From assembly GCF_014692525.1 (NCBI RefSeq), contig NZ_JACNYL010000005.1:1-64000 (forward strand): DNA of 64,000 nucleotides, given 5' to 3'. Origin of the DNA: Sphingobacterium chuzhouense (GTDB taxonomy: Bacteria; Bacteroidota; Bacteroidia; Sphingobacteriales; Sphingobacteriaceae). The translations under genes and the position numbers were made by a program. The notes below the pieces were generated by a model that saw only the letters and a program-made list of their open reading frames with translations, did no database searches and had not been told where the DNA came from. Shown piece by piece: positions 1-8,322 of the stretch (within the stretch, counting starts at the first letter, position 1; every line of letters starts with the position of its first letter).

Positions 1-34
1 ACCGGGTTACCGTGCCCTCCCTCGCGGAGTGGTG

Positions 35-66
35 CAAAGGTAGAAACTTTAACCTTACACTCCAAC
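35..66 (-). promoter_or_regulatory. Candidate Bacteroidota promoter firing off the left edge
   Basis: On the minus strand TACCTTTG (35-42) matches the Bacteroidota -7 box TAnnTTTG, and TTG (64-66) lies 21 bases upstream as the -33 element. A GC-rich leader (CACTCCGCGAGGG) follows, unlike the AT-rich leaders of protein genes nearby, so the transcript could be an rRNA or tRNA leader. The product lies outside the window and cannot be named. Confidence 0.5.
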
Positions 67-159
67 AGTTTTCTCCCTTTTTCCACCAAACAGAACGCAA
101 AACACTGGAAACCTGAATGATATTTTTCACCTTCTTTAAACCTTTGGAAGATTGATAAC

Positions 160-570
160 CTATTTTTTAAACACCCAGTATTTCTGCATTAAAAAATTAA
201 AACCAAGTGAAACAAGAATTTCGACTATAATTTTCGAATAATACGGATTCACTGAAAGATGATCGACCAAAAAGAATATACCTATTGATTTTAAAAATAT
301 GCTGCCTATAACAACCACAACAAATTTCCCCAATTGCTGACCAACAGGGGCGCTCGTGCTGTCAAAGGTCCAATACCGATTAATCGTAAAATTAACAACG
401 GCTCCCAATGAGCCACTTATGATGTTTGATATATAGGCCGTAAAACCGAAGATCTGTATGCCAATGGTATAGATGGCGAAATCAAATAGTCCGCCTAGAA
501 AAGCAGACACCTGCGCTTTCCCGAAGGAAAGAAAAAAGTCACGTATTTTTGCTTTACGCTTCTTTTTCAT
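160..570 (-). CDS. GtrA-family small membrane protein
   Basis: This 136-residue protein has a basic N terminus (MKKKRKAKIRDF) and four predicted hydrophobic segments (about residues 19-40, 45-62, 80-100 and 110-128). The N-terminal helix pair with FDFAIYTIG, the segment GAVVNFTINRYWTF and the C-terminal NFLMQKYWVFKK are typical of the GtrA family, whose members are proposed to flip or help transfer polyprenyl-linked or other lipid-linked groups in the inner membrane. Its start overlaps the end of the upstream CDP-alcohol phosphotransferase gene by 17 bases, so the two are translationally coupled and it is the last gene of the sphingolipid-type operon. A role in moving a sphingolipid or its head-group donor is an inference from position only. 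Confidence 0.85.
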   Translation of the reverse strand: MKKKRKAKIRDFFLSFGKAQVSAFLGGLFDFAIYTIGIQIFGFTAYISNIISGSLGAVVNFTINRYWTFDSTSAPVGQQLGKFVVVVIGSIFLKSIGIFFLVDHLSVNPYYSKIIVEILVSLGFNFLMQKYWVFKK

Positions 571-1252
571 TTGTCACAATCTCTTTGTTTTTCTTTTCCT
601 CCGAGTCTCTCTCATCTCCCATATCCAATAATTTCTTCGTATCCACGCAATTGATAACGAACAAAGAAATGCAAATAATAATTACAAGATAGTTAATGCT
701 TCCGGCAAAAATGACTTCACATAGCAGTACTGCACATATAATCACCCGAATCTCCGTTGGACCCAATAGGCCTGCATCAATTGTATATTTATCCGTTATT
801 CGGTAGCGTAATTGTGAAATAATCATCGCCCAACCGTACAACGCGACTAACGCAAAACCTGAATATTTAAAATCGCCCGTCGCATAAAACACATACCCCA
901 ACCCTATCATCACGGTACTGATCCAGTCCATGACAATATCCAATGCAAAGCCATACCATTTACGCGATTTATTACGATAATAAGCAATACGTCCATCTAA
1001 TGAATCCCCAAACCATTGCACAAAAAAGCCCACAATCCCTAACAACAGCCAAGGCCGCGCTACATATTCGGCTAAGAGAAAACTTCCCAGTATCATAAAT
1101 GACCCCAATAATCCGATAGCTGTCAAACCATCAGACGAAATCCAGTTAGGGATGCGTGGTACTAGATAAGAAATTAATTTTTGTTCTGAAGAACTTAACA
1201 TATTTGTCCTCTTCCGGTCTTGGAAAAGCTTTTTATTTATTTTTTGACTCAT
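554..1252 (-). CDS. CDP-alcohol phosphatidyltransferase family protein
   Basis: The enzyme class transfers a phospho-alcohol from a CDP-linked donor to an acceptor alcohol within the membrane. The protein (232 residues from the start chosen here) has about six hydrophobic segments and a recognisable but altered catalytic motif near residues 83-110: DGRIAYYR, then GFALDIVMD. The family pattern is DGxxARx8Gx3Dx3D; here the Arg after Ala is Tyr, with an Arg two places later, and the spacing to Gly is one residue longer, while all four Asp are present. The ATG at 1252 is preferred over one at 1312, because the longer form would run into the end of the upstream reductase gene (stop at 1263). Sitting behind genes for ceramide synthesis, it could add a phospho-head group to ceramide, or make an ordinary phospholipid; the sequence does not decide. 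Confidence 0.82.
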   Translation of the reverse strand: MSQKINKKLFQDRKRTNMLSSSEQKLISYLVPRIPNWISSDGLTAIGLLGSFMILGSFLLAEYVARPWLLLGIVGFFVQWFGDSLDGRIAYYRNKSRKWYGFALDIVMDWISTVMIGLGYVFYATGDFKYSGFALVALYGWAMIISQLRYRITDKYTIDAGLLGPTEIRVIICAVLLCEVIFAGSINYLVIIICISLFVINCVDTKKLLDMGDERDSEEKKNKEIVTNEKEA

Positions 1253-1262
1253 AATACAGTCT

Positions 1263-2258
1263 TTAAAACCAATTGTTTTTTTTATACCAAAGTAGGCTAT
1301 CCGCCAATCCACTATTTAAATCATATTGCGGATGGTATCCTAGCACTTGCTCAGCATATCTAATATCACAGCCCCAGTTCTCCGCAGTCAACTCCCCTAA
1401 ACGCTCAGGATAAATCACAGGGGTTTTGGAAGAATTGCGATATAACCATTGCGAAATCTGCGCTACTGTTTTAACTATCGTATAGGGCACATGTACGCGA
1501 ATAAGCTTTTTACGGAATGTTTTTTTAAAAATTTCTGCCATTTCGTATCGGGAATAAACACGACCGTCTGATATATTAAAAACAGCTAATCCCTTTTGTG
1601 GAGAAATACATGCCCGTAGTAAAACATCCACTAAATCCTTTACATATACAAAGGAAAGCTTTTGGGGAGCTTTTCCCACATACGCATCAAGTCCTTTATT
1701 CATCGTGTTAAATAGAATAAAAAGGTCTTTCTCGCGCGGACCGTACACCGCTGTGGGCCTGATAATGGTAATAGGCCTTTCAGCAAATTTAACACGGATC
1801 ATCTTTTCGGCTTCCCGTTTACTACGTCCATACATAGTCACGGGTTTATAAGGTGTACGTTCCGTTATTGGCTCGTCGAGATAACCCACCGGCCCAACAG
1901 CAGCCAAGCTGCTTACAAATATAAAACGCACGGGCGGTTGCGACGCCTGAAAAGCAGCTTCCAACAATCGTTGTGTCATTCCCACATTCACCTCTATCAT
2001 TTCCATTTCCGATTTTGCTTTTGTCATCGCTGCCGCATGTATAACATAATCGTAATTTTCGGAAGAGAATAATGCAGTTAATGAACTTGCCTGATTAAAG
2101 TCCGGATAAACAAATTTTTCGATAAACGGTTCGATATCGGCAACCTGACTGGATCGACGTATCGCGGCATGCACTTCGTAACCAGCTTCAAACGCCGCAG
2201 AAACTAAATGAAAGCCTACAAAACCACTCGCACCAGTTATTAAAATCTTTCTCTTCAT
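1263..2258 (-). CDS. cerR: NAD(P)-dependent epimerase/reductase, candidate ceramide reductase
   Basis: An extended short-chain dehydrogenase of 331 residues. The N-terminal Rossmann motif is GASGFVGFH (about residues 8-16), and the catalytic pair is YGRSK (Tyr and Lys four apart, about residues 143-147), with the upstream Ser in VSSLAAVG. The C-terminal region resembles 3-beta-hydroxysteroid dehydrogenase-like members of the family. Its ATG overlaps the stop codon of the upstream acyltransferase gene (ATGA, 2255-2258). In Caulobacter the ceramide pathway uses Spt, a GNAT-like ceramide synthase and an NAD-dependent epimerase-type reductase (CerR); the same three classes are adjacent here, so reduction of 3-ketoceramide or 3-ketosphinganine is the best guess. 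The fold is certain; the substrate is inferred from context. Confidence 0.75.
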   Translation of the reverse strand: MKRKILITGASGFVGFHLVSAAFEAGYEVHAAIRRSSQVADIEPFIEKFVYPDFNQASSLTALFSSENYDYVIHAAAMTKAKSEMEMIEVNVGMTQRLLEAAFQASQPPVRFIFVSSLAAVGPVGYLDEPITERTPYKPVTMYGRSKREAEKMIRVKFAERPITIIRPTAVYGPREKDLFILFNTMNKGLDAYVGKAPQKLSFVYVKDLVDVLLRACISPQKGLAVFNISDGRVYSRYEMAEIFKKTFRKKLIRVHVPYTIVKTVAQISQWLYRNSSKTPVIYPERLGELTAENWGCDIRYAEQVLGYHPQYDLNSGLADSLLWYKKNNWF

Positions 2259-3376
2259 ATCGCTTTCTCGTACAGACGATAGCGCTTATAGAACTCGGCA
2301 TTAATCTGTTCAATGGCGTGGTTCATCATATAGTTGTCGTCCAACATCCAGGAACATTCTGCGCCCTCAATCCCAGATGGAATTGCATTTTTTATAATAC
2401 GGCCATAAAGGCAGGCCTCTATACCCAATTTTCGATATCCCTCTAATACTCCCAACATCAAAACCCGAATCATTTTGATCTTTTTCAAACCAAAAAGCAA
2501 TTTGAATATACCAAACGGTAGTAATCTACCCTTTTTTATATGAATCAAAATTTCATTAATATTCGGAATCCCCAAAGCGAAACCGACGATCTCCTCTCCC
2601 CGCTCTGCTACAATACAGTATTTGGGATCTACAATCATCTTTAACTCTTTAGCGGTATAATCGAATTCTTCATCCGTCATCGGAACAAAGCCTAGATTTT
2701 TGTCCCAAGCTTTATTGTATACCGCTTTTATTTTCTTTGCTTCGCTCGCAAAATCTTTTAAATTAATCTGACGCAGGACGATGCCCGACCTCCGCAATCT
2801 TTCCTCTAATTTTTCTAATAAAAGTACTGAACGCTGATTAGCTGTTTCCGTGGTAACGAGATAGGCGCGTAAATCTACTTTTTTGCTATAGCCGGCGCAC
2901 TCAATTAGGTCTATATAGTAGCGAGGGTTATAAGGCATCATCACCATGGGCGGTTTATCAAAGCCATCCACCAGAAGCCCACAGGTATCATTTGTGGTAA
3001 GATTAACAGGTCCTACGACGCGAGTCCCTCCTTTGGATTTCACCCATTCAGCAGCGGTATCAAGCAATTTATTCGCTACCGTCTGATCATTAATGGATTC
3101 AAAGAAACCGAACTGCCCTTCAGATACTTTATTAAAAGCATTGTGGTTTGTGTTCCATATCGCTAAAATACGCCCCACGATGTTCCCATCCTTATACGCA
3201 AGAAAAGGTTGTGCTGAGGAATGCTTGTAGAACGGATGTTTATGAGGAGAGAGTAAGTCCTGTTGTCCTAAAAACAATTCGGGCACATAATTTGGATCTT
3301 TGGCATACAAACCATGTGGCAAATCGATAAATTGAGCGATTTGCTTCTTTGTTTGAACAGGAATTATCTCTATCAT
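2255..3376 (-). CDS. GNAT-like acyltransferase, candidate bacterial ceramide synthase
   Basis: A 373-residue soluble protein related to GNAT acyltransferases. A C-terminal acyltransferase fold is suggested by KYCIVAERGEEIVGFALGIPN followed by a beta-strand and helix region (VLMLGVLEGYRKLGIEACLYGRI, about residues 300-325), where the GYRKLGIE turn sits where GNAT proteins bind the CoA pyrophosphate. The N-terminal half (AKDPNYVPELFLGQ, GRILAIWN) is shared by proteins often found beside serine palmitoyltransferase genes. The gene starts four bases after the palmitoyltransferase stop and overlaps the reductase start by four bases. Known biology: bacterial ceramide synthase (bCerS) of Caulobacter is a GNAT-like enzyme that N-acylates the sphingoid base. 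Assignment here rests on family and operon; a general N-acetyltransferase cannot be excluded. Confidence 0.72.
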   Translation of the reverse strand: MIEIIPVQTKKQIAQFIDLPHGLYAKDPNYVPELFLGQQDLLSPHKHPFYKHSSAQPFLAYKDGNIVGRILAIWNTNHNAFNKVSEGQFGFFESINDQTVANKLLDTAAEWVKSKGGTRVVGPVNLTTNDTCGLLVDGFDKPPMVMMPYNPRYYIDLIECAGYSKKVDLRAYLVTTETANQRSVLLLEKLEERLRRSGIVLRQINLKDFASEAKKIKAVYNKAWDKNLGFVPMTDEEFDYTAKELKMIVDPKYCIVAERGEEIVGFALGIPNINEILIHIKKGRLLPFGIFKLLFGLKKIKMIRVLMLGVLEGYRKLGIEACLYGRIIKNAIPSGIEGAECSWMLDDNYMMNHAIEQINAEFYKRYRLYEKAI

Positions 3377-3380
3377 TTCC

Positions 3381-4589
3381 TTAACTTATGAAAGATTCCA
3401 CTTCCAATGTTTTGAACACTTTCGACATTTTGTCTACAGCTTCATCTATTTGTTCAAAGGTATGCGTTGCCATCAATGAAAAGCGTATAAGCGATTCTTC
3501 GGCAGGCACTGCCGGAGCAACAACAGGATTGACGAAAACACCGTTATCTTGAAGCATTTTCGTAACATAATATGTTTTGTCGTTGTTACGGATAAAAATT
3601 GGTAAGATTGGACTTTCGGTAAATCCTAAATCAAAACCTTGTTCAAGCAAGAGTCTTTTTGCATAATTCGTATTTGCCCACAATTTTTCGATATGTTCCG
3701 GCTCGGCCTGAATAATTTCCAATGCTTTTAATGTGGAAGCTACCGAGGCCGGTGTCATACTGGCACTGAACATTAATGAACGCGCGCGATGTTTTAGATA
3801 CTCAATAGTATCTGCATCTGCAGCTACAAAGCCGCCTAAAGACGCCAAAGACTTACTGAATGTTCCCATGATTAAATCGACTTTGTCGGTCAATCCAAAA
3901 TGAGAAGCTGTACCGGCTCCTCTCTCACCTATTACCCCTAAACTGTGTGCGTCATCACATAAAATCGCGGCATCATACTCATCGGCCACGGCAACTAATT
4001 CAGGAAGTTTGACAATATCACCTTCCATACTGAAAATGCCATCTGTCGCAATTAGCTTGAAGCTGTCTTCCGGAAGCCGAGCGATCTTAGAACGCAAATC
4101 ATCCATGTCATTGTGCGCATATTTGATGACTTTAGAAAACGACAACCTACTTCCATCAATAATGGAGGCATGATTTCTTTCATCTAATAATATATAGTCA
4201 TTACGCCCGGTCAGGCATGATAAAGGCCCCAAATTAGATTGAAACCCTGTACTGAATAATATTGCCGCTTCTTTACCTACATAGCTTGCTAATTTTTCTT
4301 CTAGTTCCACATGGATATCTAATGTTCCATTAAGAAAACGAGATCCCGCACAACCTGTACCATACTTTTCCAACGCATCCTGCGCGGCTTTTATGATTCT
4401 CTTATCTGTTGTCAAACCTAAATAAGAGTTTGATCCGAACATCAACACACGTTTGCCGTCAATCAGAACCTCCGTATCCTGTTTTGATTGAATAGGTCTA
4501 AAATAAGCGTAAAGATTATTAGACTTAATTGGCTCTAGTTCACTTTGTAGGAACTTAGATGTTCTTTCACTTAACTTTCCCTTACTCAT
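3381..4589 (-). CDS. spt: Serine palmitoyltransferase (alpha-oxoamine synthase family)
   Basis: A PLP enzyme of 402 residues that would condense L-serine with a long-chain acyl-CoA to 3-ketosphinganine, the first step of sphingolipid synthesis. The PLP lysine is Lys246 in GTFSKSLASLGG; Asp212 and His215 in DDAHSLGVIG bind the cofactor ring; His140 in ERNHASIIDG stacks on it. The N-terminal block SNSYLGLTTDKR and YGTGCAGSRFLNGT are standard for the family. The TFSKSLASLGGF stretch is nearer to serine palmitoyltransferase than to KBL (glycine C-acetyltransferase) or BioF. It heads a five-gene leftward operon with four-base to seventeen-base gaps or overlaps. No clear -7 box was found just upstream. 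Confidence 0.88.
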   Translation of the reverse strand: MSKGKLSERTSKFLQSELEPIKSNNLYAYFRPIQSKQDTEVLIDGKRVLMFGSNSYLGLTTDKRIIKAAQDALEKYGTGCAGSRFLNGTLDIHVELEEKLASYVGKEAAILFSTGFQSNLGPLSCLTGRNDYILLDERNHASIIDGSRLSFSKVIKYAHNDMDDLRSKIARLPEDSFKLIATDGIFSMEGDIVKLPELVAVADEYDAAILCDDAHSLGVIGERGAGTASHFGLTDKVDLIMGTFSKSLASLGGFVAADADTIEYLKHRARSLMFSASMTPASVASTLKALEIIQAEPEHIEKLWANTNYAKRLLLEQGFDLGFTESPILPIFIRNNDKTYYVTKMLQDNGVFVNPVVAPAVPAEESLIRFSLMATHTFEQIDEAVDKMSKVFKTLEVESFIS

Positions 4590-4945
4590 GCTGTAGGTGT
4601 TTGTATTTTATGTGACATAATTTCTATAACGCAAGTTAATTTAACTTTTGACTTTTTTTAATCAATCGTCAAAAATAAATTAAAAAAACAAAAATACACA
4701 ATTCCCCTTCCCAATCAAGCCGTTAACCATACTATGGTATTAATTCACAACCTTATAGGACTCATCTTGTATATTTACAGTCCAAAAAACCGGAGCAAAC
4801 ATACAAAATTCTCTCGATTCAATTCTATTTTAAAACCATATAAATATCATAAAATTAAATTATTGTTAAGATATTACCAACAGTTTATCACGAAAAGTTC
4901 GATAAACATACAAAATCATTATTTTTGCGTTTAAATCAAATTGAA
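4590..4945. other. AT-rich divergent intergenic region, spt / smpB
   Basis: This stretch of about 356 bases separates the leftward sphingolipid operon from rightward smpB. It is very AT-rich. The only element I can support is the smpB -7 box near its right end. A 66-codon open frame at 4734-4934 is rejected: its composition is that of translated AT-rich spacer and it has no recognisable domain. No repeat, RNA gene or terminator was seen. Confidence 0.6.
4898..4927 (+). promoter_or_regulatory. Candidate smpB promoter
   Basis: TATTTTTG at 4920-4927 fits the Bacteroidota -7 consensus TAnnTTTG, with TTC (one mismatch to TTG) at 4898-4900 and 19 bases between. Initiation would fall about ten bases before the smpB ATG, giving a very short leader. 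Confidence 0.5.
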
Positions 4946-5401
4946 ATGGCAATATCGGCAAATATAAATATCAAGAATAAGCGTGCATCTTTTGAATATC
5001 ATCTGTTGGATAAATATATAGCAGGGATCTGTCTGCTAGGAACCGAAATCAAGTCTATCCGACAAGGAAAAGCGAATATTAACGACAGCTTCTGCGCTTT
5101 TTTTGAGGATGGTTTATATCTCCGCAATATGCATATTGCCGAATATTCATTTGGCTCTTTCTACAACCACGAGGCGAAAAGGGACCGCCAGCTCTTGTTG
5201 ACTAAAAAGGAACTGAAAAAGTTAAAGGAAAAGGGCGAGGAAAAGGGTTTCACCATCGTTCCGCTACGTATATTCATCAACGAAAGGGGCTATGCGAAAG
5301 TGGAAATAGCCTTAGCACAAGGTAAAAAAGATTTCGATAAACGGGAGACTATCAAAGAACGGGAAAGCAAAAGGGAACTCGACCGCGCGATGAAAAGGTA
5401 A
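4946..5401 (+). CDS. smpB: SsrA-binding protein SmpB
   Basis: SmpB binds tmRNA and delivers it to stalled ribosomes for trans-translation. The 151-residue product starts MAISANINIKNKRASFEYH and carries the family core LLGTEIKSIRQGKANINDSF, then the NHEAKRDRQLLLTKKEL block, and ends in a basic tail (KRETIKERESKRELDRAMKR) that mimics an mRNA/anticodon region in the ribosome. The ATG at 4946 is chosen over a TTG at 4925, because the family starts at this point and the TTG lies inside the -7 promoter box. The gene is monocistronic and converges on the araC gene. The ssrA gene itself is not in the window. Confidence 0.95.
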   Translation: MAISANINIKNKRASFEYHLLDKYIAGICLLGTEIKSIRQGKANINDSFCAFFEDGLYLRNMHIAEYSFGSFYNHEAKRDRQLLLTKKELKKLKEKGEEKGFTIVPLRIFINERGYAKVEIALAQGKKDFDKRETIKERESKRELDRAMKR

Positions 5402-5417
5402 CGGTTCCCTTTTTTTA
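5393..5417 (+). terminator. Weak terminator between smpB and araC
   Basis: AAAAGG (5393-5398) pairs with CCTTTT (5408-5413) around a nine-base loop and is followed by more T residues to 5417. The stem is short and begins inside the last smpB codons. It is placed between two convergent genes. Confidence 0.4.
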
Positions 5418-6320
5418 CATGTTTGCATATTGTCCGGGGGTGATCCCCTCACGCTGCCTAAACAGACGGACAAAATAATTTACATCGGAAAAACCTGAAG
5501 AAAAACAAGCTTCTTTAACAGTACCGGATTGCTTCAATATCTTTTTAGCGTATGCCAGCCGCTCTCGTATAACAAACTCCATGGGGCTAATACCAAACTC
5601 TGCTTTAAAATTCCTCGAAAGCTTACTTTTGCTCATTCCAACATGTGCACAGAGCCTATCTACAGACAACCTCTCCGTCATGTTTTCTTTTATATATTGC
5701 TTCAGATAGGTAAAAATAGAATTATTTTTCGCTTTAGACTCTTCAAGCACCAAAAGTCCTTGCACTTGCATAATACGAATCAGCAGCTCTTTTAACGCCA
5801 GATCTGCCAAAGCTTCTTTGTGTATATCATTGCTTAACGTTATTTGAAAAAGCCGATTGGTTACACGTGCTAACTCATCATTGTTACTAAAATGAAATTT
5901 GTCTAATTGAAAAGACCAATTCGATTGGCATTCTTTTTTAGGATAAAATTCGTTCAGATAATCGACGACCTCCTTTATTTTATCTCCATCTACCGTAATG
6001 GCCGTACATTGCGTCGGCGCTTCTATATGGGCATCGGGAAAATCGATCAACATCTGTGTGTGTTCGGGTAACAAGAGCGTCTCTCCCGGATAATAATCGA
6101 ACGAAACTTTGTCCTGAAGGTGCATCACCTTCTTCCCTTTTAGCATATTAATGATAACCACCTCACTAAATTGCAATGGGACCAACGCACTTGCTTCATA
6201 CGTCTCAAAAATGTTGAGCTCGAAATTTGGTAACGTATAAGCTCTTCGGTTTTCCACTAAACTGTGACGTTCTTTCGCGCTGGAAAAAGGTAACATTTTC
6301 AGATGATGTCTTTGCTGCAT
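5415..6320 (-). CDS. AraC-family transcriptional regulator
   Basis: A 301-residue regulator. The N-terminal half (about residues 30-190) is an AraC effector-binding type domain; the C terminus (about residues 205-300) holds the double helix-turn-helix: ERLSVDRLCAHVGMSKSKLSRNFK, then VKEACFSSGFSDVNYFVRLFRQREGITPGQY, which is the AraC signature. It is divergent from the aldehyde dehydrogenase gene across a 373-base region, so it most likely controls that gene in response to an aldehyde or alcohol. The effector cannot be read from the sequence. Confidence 0.9.
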   Translation of the reverse strand: MQQRHHLKMLPFSSAKERHSLVENRRAYTLPNFELNIFETYEASALVPLQFSEVVIINMLKGKKVMHLQDKVSFDYYPGETLLLPEHTQMLIDFPDAHIEAPTQCTAITVDGDKIKEVVDYLNEFYPKKECQSNWSFQLDKFHFSNNDELARVTNRLFQITLSNDIHKEALADLALKELLIRIMQVQGLLVLEESKAKNNSIFTYLKQYIKENMTERLSVDRLCAHVGMSKSKLSRNFKAEFGISPMEFVIRERLAYAKKILKQSGTVKEACFSSGFSDVNYFVRLFRQREGITPGQYANM

Positions 6321-6693
6321 CTAGCCTCCTATTGATTAATGGATTATACCAAACTTACATAAATCCACTTTTATATGCAATAGTTGCGGCATATATAAAA
6401 TATTTCAAGTGAATTTCAGACACTTTTTGGCGAAAAAATGAACCTTTTTACGACCTATTTTAAACTGATTTCGAGCAAAAAACATCCTTTAAAATACCGC
6501 TAACACACTTTTTAAATGATATAATACCACAGAATCGAAAACCAAAACAGCTATCTCTTTTGCGAAAAGAGGTAGCTTGTCTGGTGGAGCAGGCAGCTCA
6601 ATTATACTACTATTTGACAGAATAATGCTATCAAAAAAAGACCTTCATGAGTACATTTGTTTGGCTAACAAACCACGTTAAAAAGAAGATAAC
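6321..6693. other. Divergent control region, araC regulator / aldehyde dehydrogenase
   Basis: This 373-base gap between two divergent genes is long for this genome. It contains a 13-base-pair inverted repeat (6549-6577) and a TACATTTG -7 box at 6652-6659, 34 bases before the dehydrogenase ATG. No good -33 TTG lies at the usual 19-21 bases from that box, as might be expected for an activator-dependent promoter. No further gene or RNA was recognised. Confidence 0.55.
6549..6577. repeat. 13-bp inverted repeat in the araC/aldB control region
   Basis: AGCTATCTCTTTT (6549-6561) pairs with AAAAGAGGTAGCT (6565-6577), with one G-T wobble, around a three-base loop. It is not followed by a T-run on the plus strand, so a terminator for rightward transcription is unlikely. 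It could be an operator or a transcript-leader hairpin. Confidence 0.55.
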
Positions 6694-8196
6694 ATGAGTA
6701 CAATTAAACGACCCACGTTCAAAGAACGTTATGACAATTACATCGGCGGCAAGTTCGTCGCTCCCGTTTCAGGAAAATATTTTGACAACATTTCACCTGT
6801 GGACGGTAAAGTTTTCACACAAGTAGCACATTCCACTAAAGAAGATCTCGATTTGGCGGTGGATGCAGCAGCGAAGGCTTTCGTAAGCTGGAGTAAAACC
6901 TCCGCTACGGAGCGGAGTATTATTCTAAATAAGATTGCGGACCGTATGGAGGAAAATCTGGAATACCTCGCTGCCGTAGAAACGATTGACAATGGTAAGG
7001 CTGTCCGGGAAACTTTGAACGCCGATATACCGTTGGCTATTGATCATTTCCGTTATTTTGCAGGTGTCATCCGTGCAGAAGAGGGATCCGTAAACGAGCT
7101 TGACGCAAACACGGTATCACTTATTGTACACGAACCTATCGGTGTCGTAGCACAAATTATCCCCTGGAACTTTCCTATCTTAATGGCGGTTTGGAAACTC
7201 GCTCCGGCGTTAGCTGCTGGTTGTTCTGTTGTACTTAAACCTGCGGAAAGCACACCTACTTCCATTATGGTGCTTATGGAACTGATCGGCGATTTGATAC
7301 CGGATGGTGTAGTGAATGTTGTCAATGGCTTTGGTTCGGAATTAGGACGTTCACTTGTTACCAATCCAAAAGTGGCAAAAGCTGCCTTTACCGGGTCTAC
7401 GGCTACTGGACGTCTGGTAATGCAATATGCTACCGAAAACATTATTCCGGTTACGCTGGAATTAGGTGGTAAATCTCCCAATATCTTCTTCAGTTCGGTT
7501 ATGGACGAAGACGATTCCTTTTTAGACAAAGCCGTCGAAGGTGCGGTACTGTTTGCCTTTAATCAAGGGGAGATTTGTACCTGTCCGTCCCGTTTATTAA
7601 TTCAGGAGGATATTTATGATCGGTTTATTGCTAAAGTGATTGATCGCGTTAGCCAGATAAAAGTTGGTGATCCGTTAGACCCAACCACCATGATGGGGGC
7701 GCAGGCGTCTAAAATACAGCAAGACAAAATCTTGTCTTATCTTAAACTAGGAAAAGAAGAGGGTGCAGAAGTTTTGACGGGCGGTGATGCTAACAATGTT
7801 GGAAGCGGCTTTGAAGAGGGCTACTATATCCAACCTACTCTCTTTAAAGGACATAACAAGATGCGTATTTTCCAAGAAGAGATTTTTGGTCCCGTGCTTG
7901 CCGTAACGACATTCAAAGACGAGCAAGAAGCTATCGAAATTGCGAACGACACCTTATATGGCTTAGGTGCAGGCGTGTGGACAAGAGATGCTCACCAGCT
8001 TTATCAAATTCCACGTGCTATCAAAGCTGGACGTGTATGGGTGAACCAGTATCATGCTTATCCTGCAGGTGCACCATTTGGTGGTTACAAGCAATCCGGT
8101 ATTGGTCGCGAGAACCACAAAATGATGCTGGCTCACTATCGCCAGGCAAAGAATATGCTGATTTCATACAGTAAGGAGAAGCTGGGTTTCTTTTAA
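6694..8196 (+). CDS. NAD-dependent aldehyde dehydrogenase, AldB/ExaC type
   Basis: A 500-residue dehydrogenase that oxidises an aldehyde to its acid with NAD(P). The cofactor region includes IIPWNFPILMAVWKLAPALAAG and FTGSTATGR. The general base is Glu256 in LELGGKSPN and the catalytic thiol is Cys295 in NQGEICTCPSR; the ICTCPS form is typical of the AldB/ExaC/AcoD acetaldehyde dehydrogenase branch. The C-terminal block is FGGYKQSGIGRENHK. The DUF779 gene just downstream, a common partner of this branch, supports acetaldehyde or a short-chain aldehyde as substrate. Divergent from an AraC regulator. Confidence 0.9.
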   Translation: MSTIKRPTFKERYDNYIGGKFVAPVSGKYFDNISPVDGKVFTQVAHSTKEDLDLAVDAAAKAFVSWSKTSATERSIILNKIADRMEENLEYLAAVETIDNGKAVRETLNADIPLAIDHFRYFAGVIRAEEGSVNELDANTVSLIVHEPIGVVAQIIPWNFPILMAVWKLAPALAAGCSVVLKPAESTPTSIMVLMELIGDLIPDGVVNVVNGFGSELGRSLVTNPKVAKAAFTGSTATGRLVMQYATENIIPVTLELGGKSPNIFFSSVMDEDDSFLDKAVEGAVLFAFNQGEICTCPSRLLIQEDIYDRFIAKVIDRVSQIKVGDPLDPTTMMGAQASKIQQDKILSYLKLGKEEGAEVLTGGDANNVGSGFEEGYYIQPTLFKGHNKMRIFQEEIFGPVLAVTTFKDEQEAIEIANDTLYGLGAGVWTRDAHQLYQIPRAIKAGRVWVNQYHAYPAGAPFGGYKQSGIGRENHKMMLAHYRQAKNMLISYSKEKLGFF

Positions 8197-8322
8197 GGTT
8201 AATCAAGTGAAAACGTTAGAAAGTTCACTTATCATAGCATTACTAAACAGCAGATGAAGATTGTTAGGGGATGCATTTGCTTCCCTAACATATCTTTTTA
8301 TATCCACAAACCCCATATCGTC

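Noticed and set aside
4734..4934. A 66-codon rightward open frame upstream of smpB
   Set aside because: It is AT-rich spacer sequence (many Lys, Ile, Asn, Tyr), has no domain, and overlaps the smpB promoter. No support for a gene.
7053..7529. A leftward 158-codon frame inside the aldehyde dehydrogenase gene
   Set aside because: It is antisense to the cofactor-binding domain and contains low-complexity Ser/Thr/Pro-rich translation, with no family resemblance.
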